DNA from: Dermacentor variabilis
Taxonomy: Eukaryota; Arthropoda; Arachnida; Ixodida; Ixodidae
Assembly (NCBI RefSeq): GCF_050947875.1
Contig: NC_134572.1
Span: 154,463,105 to 154,527,104, forward strand
Reading direction: 5' to 3'
Length of the DNA: 64,000 bases
Part shown: positions 12,900 through 24,800 of the stretch, piece by piece
Position numbering within the stretch: position 1 is the stretch's first letter
Layout of the letters: each line of letters opens with the position of its first letter
Made by a program: the position numbers and the translations under genes
The notes under the pieces: generated by a model
What the model saw: the letters and a program-made list of their open reading frames with translations, nothing else
Told to the model about the DNA's origin: nothing
The model's database searches: none

Positions 12900-15800
12900 T
12901 GTATGTATGTATGTATGTATGTATGTATGTATGTATGTATTTCGTTTCATTTTATTACCTTAAAGACCCCATTCGGGGTATTACATAAGGGGTGGTTAAC
13001 ATGTGAACATAACAAAAGGCAGGTGTTACAACGAAATACAAGTTTCGACAGTTTCTAGAAATTGTGAATGACATGTAATGGCACGCCATTAATGGGTAGG
13101 TCATTCCAGTCCTTGGCAGCTCGAGGAAAAAATGATGATTGAAAAGTGACAGTTCGTGTTCGAGGAAGAGAAACTTGGAGTTGGTGGCTGGTGCGCTGTG
13201 ACATGCGTGAAGATGATGGCGTGACGTAAGGCGGGCGGTTTAGTGAGCTGTAAAAAAATTTGTGATAAAGAGAGCGTGGCGATGCGACGACGAAAAGCAA
13301 GAGATGCCAAGCTAGATTGTGCCTTTAAGTGTGAAATGCTGATGTTATATGAATATGAAGAATGGATGAATCTAGTCGCACGATTCTGAACCGACTGGAG
13401 TGCATTGATGATATATGTTTGATGAGGGTTCCAGATGGCGGCGGCATATTCCAGTTGTGGTCTGACAAATGATTTGTATGCGAGTAGTTTGACGTGCTGT
13501 GGAGCATGACGAAGATGACGCCTCAGGAACCCAAGGGACTTGTTTGGTGACGAGATTACGTTAGTCGCATGCGCATTCCAGGAAAGGTCGTGGGACAGGG
13601 TTACGCCTAAGTACTTATAGGCTAGAACTGATTCTACTGGGACGTTTGCAGTTGTGTAAGTAGAGGGATAAGGATTACGACGGCGGGAAATTGAAATAAA
13701 TTCGCACTTGTTAGGGTTCAAGGCCATTTGCCAACGGTTGCACCAGTTCTGCACGTTATTAAGGTTATTCTGGGGAGATGCTTGGTCAGAGATGTTAGTC
13801 ACCGTACGATAAATCACACAGTCGTCAGCGAACATGCGAATAGGACAAGATACATGCAGTGGAAGATCGTTAATGTATATTAGGAAAAGAAGCGGTCCTA
13901 AGACGGAGCCTTGTGCGACACCTGAAGTGACAGGGAGGGGTTCGGAGGAGACGTTATTGACAAAGACGAACTGGGAACAATTAGTAAGGAATTCTTTTAT
14001 CCATTTTACTACAAGAGGATCCAAGTTCAATCTAGACAATTTTATTAGCAAGCGGTTATGAGGCACTGTGTCGGAGGCTTTAGAGTAGTCTAGAAAGATT
14101 GCATCGGTTTGAACGTTGTTATCAAGATTAACGTGGATATCATTAAGGAAGATAGCTAGTTGTGTTTCACACGAAAGCCCTTTACGGAAACCATGTTGTG
14201 AAGGATGAAAGAAGTTTGCCGAGTCTACAAAGTTCATGATATGCGAGTATATGACATGTTCCATGATTTTGCAAGGAACACTAGTTAATGAAATGGGGCG
14301 GTAGTTTAGGGGGGAGTCTTTGTTACCTGCTTTGAATACTGGAACGACCTTTCCCACTTTCCAATCATCCGGTAAGGTACCTGTAGACAATGATTGTGTG
14401 AACAACACAGTGAAACATGCCGCTGATATATGCTTAGTACTCATTAGGATCTTTGAGTTAATTTCGTCTACACCAGAAGTACATAATTTGTTTTTTTTCA
14501 ATGATTGATAGTATACCATCTACCGAAAATACAATGGGTGGCATATGTGATGTTATGTTAGTAGGCAGTGGAAAGTCTGGAGTGATAGTTTCTTTTGTAA
14601 ACACGGAAAAAAATGCCGTGTTGAATATATCAGCGCACTCGGCGTCCGTGGTGGTGTTGCCTGCTGCATTCGTCACGCTGATGGTACGAGCTTCTTGGGG
14701 ATTTAAAATGCGCCAGAGCTGCCGAGGATTTTGAGTAAGCAGCTTGGGCAGGTCGACGTTATAAAAAGATTTTTTAGCAGTGCGAAGGGCACTCAGGTAG
14801 GCGTTCTCTGCCGTGTAGTATTTTGACCAAGCCTCGGTGCTTCCAAGACGCGTGGCTAGCCGGAAGCGACGTTTCTTTTGGTTTTCAAGCTTCTTTAAAG
14901 CTCTGGTGAACCATGGCTTATTTTGATTAGTGTGCATAGTTATTCTTGGTATGTGTTTGTTTACGAGTTCGCTAATTTTATTTTTAAATAGTGTCCAGTT
15001 TTCTTGAGGGCAGTGCATATGGAATAATGTCTCAAAAGTTGAAAAGAAGTCACCTAACTCGTAATTAATAGCTTCGTAGTTCCCTTTATCATATAGGCAT
15101 ATAGTTTTGTTAGATTTTCGTTGTCGCATGGGTTGAAAGGTGAAGGTGGCATGGATTACTTTCTGATCACTTACCTCACGGAGGTAAGTTATGGATGATA
15201 GACTGTCAGGATGGCTGCTTAGTATAAGGTCGAGTACATTAGATGTGTCTTTTGTAACCCGCGTAGGCTCTAGCACAAGTTGAGTTAGACTGAAATTAAG
15301 ACACATTAACAAATTCTGTAGCAGCTTCATTGCCTATTATTAAAGCACTGTTGTTAGTCCAGTTGATTTGCGGAAAATTAAAGTCGCCGAAAAGCAGGAT
15401 TTCTGCGTTAGGGTGTTTTTCACTAAGTTTGCTCAAGATATTATTAAGTTTATGCGAAAAATCAGGAGTGTTATGTGGTGGTCTGTAACAAACGCCCAAG
15501 AGAAAAGTCTGTGGTGAAGCGCGGCAGATTAGCCATATTATTTCCAAGTCAGTCTCAATGGTTGCAAGCGTGCACGATAAATGGTGATGCGCGGCGATTA
15601 GCACACCACCACCTCGCGAGATTTCGTGGTCTTTCCGGAAAAGGCATAAATTCGGCAGGTCAGCAAGAACCTCACTATCGGTAATATCGTAAGTGAGCCA
15701 GGTTTCGGTTATTATTAGCAAATTACTGTTAGATGACAACACGAGGTTAGACAGAATATCGCGTTTAGGGAGGAAGCTGCGTGCGTTGGCAAATATTACG

Positions 15801-18800
15801 GAAAAGTAGAATTTAGCTCGTGTCGATACCGTAGGGCGTTTCCCGCGTCGAGTTGGCTGCTATTGCAATTCTTTCACACTCTGTGTGCGTTCATCGAAAA
15901 CATAGCGCTTATTACCCATAAACAGAGTTTTAAAGCGCAGGGAGTAAGGTGCCGATTTGCTTTTTGTGAATGAAAGAAGGTGTCTGCGGGCCAATTGAAC
16001 AGGCTGCGTAAAATCCTCGCCAACACTGAAGTTTGTTCCTTTAAATTTAGGGCCGTTAGAGAGAACAAGATACTTTGTTTTATGAAAGGTGAACTTCACT
16101 ATTATGGGGCGGTTACGATTAGCTGCACGACTGCCCAAGCGGTGCGCGTGCTCGATTTCTTTTGGGTCAAGAGTGATGCTCATATGTTTGCGACAGTGGT
16201 CAATGATTATGTGCTCCGATTGCGCGAATGACTCTGACCCTGAGGATTCATCAATACCATAAAAAATTAGATTGTTGCACCGAGAATGATTCTCGGCATC
16301 ATCAAGACGCGCTTCCTGCCTCTGAATTGTGTGTGCTGCACGGGCAGCATCACTCTTCACGCTTTCTATGTCAGAACGCAAGGGGATTAGGTTTTGGTAG
16401 TGGGTCTCCAGGTTCGTCATGCGCACGCTCAGATCGGATATTGCTTTGTCAGTTGTTAGTAACTGAGACTTGAGGCCTTGAATCTCGGTGATCAGTTGCG
16501 ATTGGCCTGCGGATAGGCTCTGAAGTTCTTTTAGTACGGCTTGACTATCAGGTCCAGGGTTAGTTTCGATGTCGCCAGCCAGCAACAATAAAGAGCGAAT
16601 AACATCACGACACTAAACAACAATGGAAATGCAGCAATGTGGGCCCGGCAGCTGCAGTAGAAAGTAATTACTTGAACGCTTCGTGAAAAGACTGTATGAT
16701 TTACTAACCTGCATGTAGAACATCAGCGGATTAGCGTGCTGTGTTGAAGCACAGCAGCCGGGCCCACAAAACGCCTCCGTGCACGCCTGCTCTTTTATAA
16801 CTGATGGGCGAATTGATGTTGGTGGCGATAGGTATTCCGGCCGCAAGTCGAGTGACGCTGCCGGGAACAGTGGCGCTGCCGGACACACGAACGGTGTCAA
16901 TGGTCTGGAAGTGATGCTGGCATTCATTGGGTGGTAGAAAACAGTTGTGTCCTAGTCGACATGCCAGGCAGGATGCGGTTGGGGTGCGTTTGGAAGAACC
17001 ATAGCCAGGGCAAGGAACAGAACGTGGATCATCGTGGGAAGTGACACCTGCATGTAGAACATCAGCGGATTAGCGTGCTGTGTTGAAGCACAGCAGCCGG
17101 GCCAACCATGTATGTATGTATGTATGTATGTATGTATGTATGTATGTATGTATGTATGTATGTATGTATGTATGTATGTATGTATGTATGTATGCATGTA
17201 TGTATGTATGCATGTATGTATGTATGTATGCATGTATGTATGGATGTATGTATGTATGGATGTATGTATGTATGCATGTATGTATGGATGTATGTATGTA
17301 TGCATGTATGCATGTATGTATGCATGTATGCATGTATGTATGCATGTATGCATGTATGTATGCATGTATGCATGTATGTATGTATGTATGCATGTATGTA
17401 TGTATGTATGTATGCATGTATGTATGTATGTATGTATGTATGTATGTATGCATGTATGCATGTATGTATGTATGTATGTATGTATGTATGTGTGTGTGTG
17501 TGTAACTGCTTTCTCGCCTACCTGAGTCACTGGGTAGTCTATGGTCTAATTGGTAGCGCGTCAGGCTGCTGTGCTGAGGAAAAAGGGGTTCGAAACCAAC
17601 CATCTGGCCACCTTGCGTCACTGACTATGTAGAACTGTGTACATATCTGCCGCTCTTAAACTAACATGGGTCACTGTAGGTGTGGGACTACATATTTATC
17701 TCTGTTCGAAGAAGCCCTTTGACGCCGACTTGGAGTACTATGTATGTGCCATTCATTCTGGGCTGGTCTTCAGTGAACCTCTTTGATGCGAACATGGGTC
17801 ACTGGGCACGTGCCACCCAGTAGCTGTGTGTCGCTCTTCATTGAACATCTTTGACGCAAACTTGGGTAACTGGATGTGTGCGAGAGGGGTGGTGCCCATG
17901 ATGAATTAAAATTTCTTTGATGCTGAGTGGAATACAACATAAGTCACATTTGAGCTTCATGTGATGTGCTTCACTCGGCTCCTGCTTTTTGCCAGCTTTT
18001 TAGGGTGTTATTCTAGCGTGTACCCTTGAACTGTCCACATTTCCGGATTTGTGAAGTCAAGAGTAACACGCCGATACCCGAATTTTAAGGGTGGGTGGAC
18101 TTTTGTGACATTTCTTGCCGTTTTTCTTTCAGCTATGCCGTGACTGTGTGTTGAGCCTAACCATGTTAGGGTTGGTGCGGCGAGGCATCGCTAGCCCACT
18201 TCTTCTCGTCGGAGGCTCTTCTACGGACTTTGTGATGGAGTGGGAGGCGGAAAGGGAGTTTTTAGCCCTCGAGGACTTCACTAAAGACTCCGGATGGCCA
18301 CTCGTTGCCGCCAGACGTTCATCAATGAGAATGATTAACGGAGCCAATGCCAGTGCAATCGACGTTCAGCATAACAGCGGTTCCAAAGCTGGGGGCCGCG
18401 CCGGCAGTGCGGGCATTAAAGGTAAGATCATTCGAGGGGCCAGGATCCCTTCGCTGCCCAAGGAAGAGGTAAAGATCGTCGTGCGGCCCAGGGGAGGCCC
18501 GTGTATCAGCAAGTTAGGACGTACCGCAGTCGCCAACGCCATATGGCTGGCTGCCGGGCTCGATTCGGCGTCGCGGTACACGGACACGATGTGTCCCGAC
18601 CTTAAACAAAATATAATGGTGATCACCGCACCCAACAGGGACAACGCTGCACGCTACGTGGGCATCCAGGGCATCTCCGTCGTCGGTCAATATTTTGAGG
18701 TGAGCGCTTAGGAGCCCGCCCCCACTCCACGGGCAAAGGTGTCATCCGAAGCATCTCCGTCACCGACGGCCCAGCGGCGATCCACAAAAAACACATAAAC

Positions 18801-21800
18801 CCGAGAAACCCAACTGCGCTGGGCGCCAAAAGAATCAAGAACACCGGCACCATGGGGCTGCTGTTTGAGGGGTACCGGGTTCCAAATTTTGTCTCGTACG
18901 GCGGCACTATCGCCAGGTGCACTTTATTTCGCAAGCAAATGGACGCGAGTTACAGCTGCGGCAAACATGGGCACCGCTCCGACGTCTGCCCTTCTCCCAA
19001 CGATGCCAACTGCAGAGGAAGCGGAGAAGCAAACCCCGACACTCACCATAGATGCGATCCGAAATGCAAGCTGTGTGGAGGCGACCACCTTACCGCCGAC
19101 AAGCAGTGTAAGCGAAGATTTCAAACGCCATATCTCGTCAGGCGCGGACGGGGGAACGCTCCCGCGCCCTCAACGCCGAACAATTCCCGCCCATGAAGTG
19201 CGCGAATCAAGCCCGGCAAGCATCACCTCAACGCCGATGCGGTCGCAGCAGCTCCCGGTCCAGGGGAAGATCCAGTTCTCGTGGGCGCTCCAGAGGGCGC
19301 GCCAGGAGCCGCTCCGTCTCCAGGGCCAGGTCGATGTCAAGATCCGGAGTCCAATCCAGATTCAGGTCCAGATCCGGTTCCAGGGGCCGCGTGGGTTCCA
19401 GAAGGCAGCCAGCATCCGGACCTCAGGCCATCTCCACACGTTGCGCGAAGCAGTCGACCCTCGTTTGGGATGATCTGACACGTCCAAAGCCATGCGCCAA
19501 TACCGAAGCTGCTCCGGCACATCGTAACGACCAGCCCCAGAGCGAGCTAGGGATGCGGAAGTTATTCGCTTGCGAAAAGAGAACAACGACGTCAAGAACA
19601 CGATCAAGAGGCTAGTTAACGAAATAGCAGAGATCAGAAAACTCGTTTAGAATGTGTCGGGTAAAGGTGCGTCAGGCAGGGCCACCCAGACTCCAATCCC
19701 AGCTCCGGTAAACGGTACTGCAACGTCCTCCAAACGCAGGGCAGTAGTCAAACAAACAGGTGAATCGGGAGCGTTGTCCGCGGATGTCAGCGAGATTAAG
19801 CAAACTCTCATTGGACTGGCAGAAAGTCTCAAACAGGTCACCGCTGGCGTCAGTTGCCTCCCTGATAACGTTCGCAAAATTGAGGTTGCGCTCGGAAACC
19901 CCGACAGGGGCCTCGGAGCTCTCGATCGCATCGACGCCATTGAGGCGCGAATGGATTCATCCGCTTCCGTCAAACAACCGCTAACCGTTCCCACCATACT
20001 AAAGGAAGCTAGACTTTAGTACCCACCAGCGCGGCGACAGCAGGTCCCAGTCTTTGCGCAGCCCCAACTGCCCCGTTAGGTGGTGGTCCGTCCGGTCCGC
20101 CAATATAGATAGATCAAAAGAGAGTTTTCGCATTTGGCAATAGAACTGCAGGGGGTATTCTAACAAAAAAGCCCGTCTGAAGCAGTTTTTCAGCTATTTC
20201 GCTGTCTAACCACAGGTAATTGCCTCCAGGAAACATAAGTCTACGCCGCTTCGCTCCAGGGCTACAGGGCCGTGTCGGGCCGGCCTGGGGGGCGAGGAAT
20301 TTGCACCTTGATCGAGAAAAAGCTGACTCATCTCACCCACGAGCTCAAGCTGGCGAGCGCTAGAATAGGATAGGTCATGGTTGAGATCCTGCTCGACGTA
20401 CCGAGGCGGAAACAGCGCAGAAACAGCGTGTTCGTCCTCAATATCTACAGAAACCACAGGAACTCGCGCCAGCAGTTCAAGACCATCCTCAAGAAAGCGA
20501 CCGACTTGGTCGGCCCTGGACCCTTGGTCGTCGTCGGTGACTTCAACGCATCGTACGGCCCCTGGGGTTACGTCTACGGCACTACCAAGGGGCGCCACCT
20601 GTAGCAAGACACCAACGAGATGGACCTCACTCTGGTAGCTGACAAGGATTTTCCTACGCGAATCGGCAACTACGTCACCCGAGACTCCACACCCGACCTC
20701 GCCTTCGTCAGGAATGTTGATGACGTGGGCTAAGAGAACACCGCCAGGGAGTTCGGCAGCGACCTTTACATTCTCGAGATCAACTTCAAGGTGTCTCGCA
20801 GTAGGGCCAGGGAGTTCACGTTCATCGAATGCAAACATTTTTGAAAGATTCGCGTAGTACCTGGCAGAGGCAGGGCACCCACCACTCTCGACGAATGGTG
20901 CGAAGGCTTCAGAAACGACCCTTCCGCGGCCACCAAGAACGTGGCAAGCAATCTCGACGTCGAGCGGATAGACAGCAGACTCGCCCTCGTAATTGAAGCC
21001 GAAAACGCCCTGCTGCGGCGATGGAAGGGTCAAAGGCTCAATCACAGACTCCGAAAGATCTCGCAGCTCAACAAGGTCATCGATGACCACTGTAAGGAGC
21101 CAGTTAAGCCAGAGGCATACGTTGGCCCGGGCCGTCCACGGAGCAACCAAGTCTCACACGGTCGATGAACTCGCCTCAAAACTCATACAGAAGTACCTGA
21201 CTGTCCGTCGCGACGAAGATCCGTAGACAAAACTCTCGGACTACCAAAACCCTCCACGCCCCGAACTGGACGAAGACTTCTCCGTTGCCGATTTCAGACA
21301 GGCCATCTTCGCACTTAAACGCAAGTCTGCTCCGGGTCCGGACGGAGTCACCAACAGAATGCTGAGGAACCTCAATGTCACGTCGACCGTCTTTGTGACC
21401 GACAAGATCAACGAGTCCTGGTTGAGTGGCGATGTTCCTGCAGAATGGATGATGGCCTGCGTGGTGCTCATTCTCAAGCCTGACGAGGCACCGAACATCG
21501 AGAACCTCAGGCCAATTTCTTTAACCTCCTGCGTTGGTAAGGTCATGGAGCGCATCGTCTTCAACCGGCTCAACAGGTACCGGGAAGAACACGAGGTTTA
21601 CACGTACAACATGATCGGCTTCCGTTCCGGACTCTCGACGCTGAAAAGAGGGTCAGACCCAGAGATTTGAAGCCAGTCTCCGAAAGCAGCATCAGTCTTC
21701 GAAATTGTAACGGGGTGGTGATACCCAGGGTCGACGTTATTCGGGTCCGGGACATGTTTGTCGAATTCAACCGCGAGAAAAAAACGGCTCTCCGCAAGAT

Positions 21801-24800
21801 TGTCACAAAGGCGGGCAATGCTTTCCGCCTCGTTTGCAGAATTGCAAAGCGGCACCGAGGCATGAAGGAAAACAATCATCTCAGGCTGATCAACGCCTTC
21901 GTACTATGCCACTTCACGTACACGATTTCTTTGCACAACTGGCTCAGAGCGAAGCGAGACAAGCTCAATGCATTAGAGCAAGCTTCGTCGACACCGCGGA
22001 ATACAGCGATGGGAAGACCTTTGCAATCGTCGAGGTCGACTCCAGCGGCGAGATTTCCAATAGCGCCTCCATTCGCACTTCAGACCTCGGAGTCGCCGAG
22101 CAAGCCGCGATCACCATCACCCTGCTAGACGGTCGTGGGCCCGAGATATTTAAGGAATTCGAAAACGGCAGTTGGGGCTTTTCAAAAGGGTTGCATAGCC
22201 AAGCACGCTGCTCGTGTCCTTAGCAGGTCAAGTCCGTATGCTAATACGCATCATTCAATCCACTACTTTCCCGCTCACGTAGGGTCGGTCGAGGGTGCTC
22301 CCCCGCAGCTCAATAAGTCTGGTCACGAGGCTGGCGTGACCTCACCGACCGCGCTTCCTCTGTAAGGCGCGCCGACTCCCCTCCTCCCTACGGCCACAGG
22401 GACGCTCCCGCTACTCACAACGAGGTTATTAAATTCTTCTACATGTCTAGAAGGGTCTTTCCACCCCCTCACCCCAAGTTCAATAGTGCGCAAGCTTATC
22501 ACTTAGACTTCTACAGACCAGCACATATCCGTGTCTGTCCGTTGTTCACGAGGTTTACCCCGACGTGTATCGCGATGACACATGCCCGTCCTGCGGGCAG
22601 ACCTCCACTCTAGCGCACATGCTCTGGTAGTGCGGGTGGACATACCCCATGTTCATCAAGGAGGAGTGGGACTCGCTTCTGCATAGCACCACTCTAGAAA
22701 AGCAAATCCTGGCTATCTGGCGCGGCCGCGACCGAGCCGGTGGGCAAGACTTGCCAGTCGCGACGTAGGACTAGCCGAGTGCGCGACGAGTTCGCGTCCT
22801 CGCCGGACCTGCAATAATGTTTCTTCACGCACTCACTCTGAAGAATACATTGTCGCGCCAAAAAAGGAAAATAATCACTTGGGAAGGAAGAGTACGAAAA
22901 GACAGATTGAGCGCTGAACTTCAACTGATTTTATTCTTACAGCAGGGCAGGGAGAATGAACAAATGCGCATGCGTACATCAGTGTTGCCTAGAGCGATTC
23001 CAGTGACGTTTTTAACAGTTGCAACTCGTTTTCAAACTGAAAAACAGACGTGTCACTAATACAACTCGTGCCTCTCTTTTTAATGCGATATGCCTCCAAA
23101 AGTTCTCTTGCTAACGTATCACCACTCCTGACAAGTATGTTTATCTCACGCAGCAGTGGCTGGCATCTGCTTTCCATGCAAACCGTGCAATGCAAAGGTA
23201 AATGCGCATTACCTTTATTGATTACAGACAATTAATGCTCCCGGGCCCCGTCATTAACACATCTCCCCGTTTGTCCAATGTAGGCTTTCCCACATTTTAG
23301 CGGTATTTCGTAAATAACGCCCGTCACACATTTCACGTACTGTCTAGTGTGCTTTTTCTGACATCCTGACTTTTTGTCAACGCGGCTTAGGCGCGGACAC
23401 AGTCCAGCCAACTTGCGTGGTGCCGAGAAAACAACTGGCACACCAAACCTAGTAGCGACTTTCTTCAAGTTGTGGGAAAGCTTGTGGACGTATGGCACCA
23501 CTTCGGGTTTGCCTCGTTTTTGGTCGGGCCTAGGTGCATGTTTTTTTCCCTTTACCTTCTGGAGCAATGTTTTAGGCACCGCCCCAACGACCGAGCTCGC
23601 TTAGCCGGCTGATTGTAGCGTCGCCAATTGCTTATCAAAGCTAGTCTGCATCGCGGGGGGGCACGACTTCATGACAGCAGATTCAAGGCAAAGAATGGCT
23701 ATTCCTCTTTTAACTAACTTTGAGTGCGCCGAATCATACGGTAGCAATTCCTTCTGGGCACGTGGGCTATACTGCCAACATACGTGGTCTTTGTCAAAAA
23801 ATAAAGACAGATCTAAAAACTGAAGAATGCCATGGGAAGGGATTTCATGTGTAAATAGCATGCCCTTCCCATGTAGTCTTAAAACATCTAAGACCTCTTT
23901 ACATCTAAAGCCGTAAGGTAGAACCTATCGTCAAAGGAACTGTGCAGGTCGCGGTCAATTGAAGCCAAGAAAATGTCACACAGCACAGGAACGACGCAGG
24001 ACCCGATGCATATCCCTTGTTGTTGAACATACAATTCATCGTTAAAAGAAATAAAAGTAGACTTTAGGTATAATTCTAATAAAACCATAAAATTGTCAAT
24101 GGAAATGCCCACTAGATTCCGAAAATCTACTGGGCCGTTGCGGTCAATGCAATCCCCAACAGAGGCACACATTTCCTCTTGAGGCACTGAGTAAAACAAA
24201 TCAACTACGTCTACAGAAAAAGTGTGTGCGATAGAGGCGTTTTTTTTTCAGGAATTGAATTGCATCTCTAGAGCTCTTAGTCGTGAGAAGATCATTCACT
24301 TGCAACGATTTCAAGTTCTTTAAAGGAAACTGGCTAGCTATCTGCTGCCAAGAGCCTTTCTTGCTTACGATGGCGCGGAACGGCATTCCTTCCTTATGGG
24401 ATTTTGCTGTGAAAAACAGGGTTAAGGAAGCACCTTTACAATCACTTATTGCCTTGACTAACTTCGAATGATGAGGTTCTGTCCAAAGGGCGACAGCTTG
24501 TTTCTTGACTCTTGTTGCCTTTTCTTTGACTAGGACAAAGTTCTTATCTACAGCTTGTTGTGCCTTGTGTGTCAGTGTGTCGGTCTAGGTTCATCGCTTT
24601 CTGCTTACGGAAAGGACTTGTGCCAGCTGAGGTAAGTTTCCTTTTCGGTCCTTTCAAGGCGTCAACAGGTCACGTCAAGAGCATTTGCAAGATTCTTCGC
24701 TCGGAGTTGTGGGCTCAAATCAGACATAGCTGGGATGTCCTGCGTGTCCTTTGCTATGCTTCGTACCCTACATGGATTGCCGAGCAGCGTTTCAGGATTC

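Larger units (their letters stand above)
12941..17103 (-). mobile_element. CR1/L2-like non-LTR retrotransposon, near full length, with 2A peptide
   Basis: On the minus strand the order is 5' region with a duplicated 58-bp block, leader ORF, 2A motif, coiled-coil ORF1, UAG, endonuclease and reverse transcriptase, then a 3' end running into (CATA)n. There is no RNase H, consistent with CR1/L2-type elements. Catalytic motifs are largely intact and two of the three ORF2 frameshifts fall at homopolymer runs, so the copy is young or its breaks are partly sequencing errors. Both ends abut TATG repeats (12866-12940 and from 17108). Confidence 0.85.

Noticed and set aside
17540..17602. Genuine tRNA gene
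   Set aside because: A and B boxes are good but no seven-pair acceptor stem or anticodon arm closes; the tail repeats identify a retroposon-like element.
17070..17632. ORFs of 137-192 codons on both strands rich in MYVC or IHTY repeats
   Set aside because: They are translations of the (TATG)n microsatellite, open in many frames at once because the period is four.
20206..21150. 314-codon minus-strand ORF
   Set aside because: Antisense to a recognisable endonuclease-RT remnant on the plus strand; no family signature of its own.
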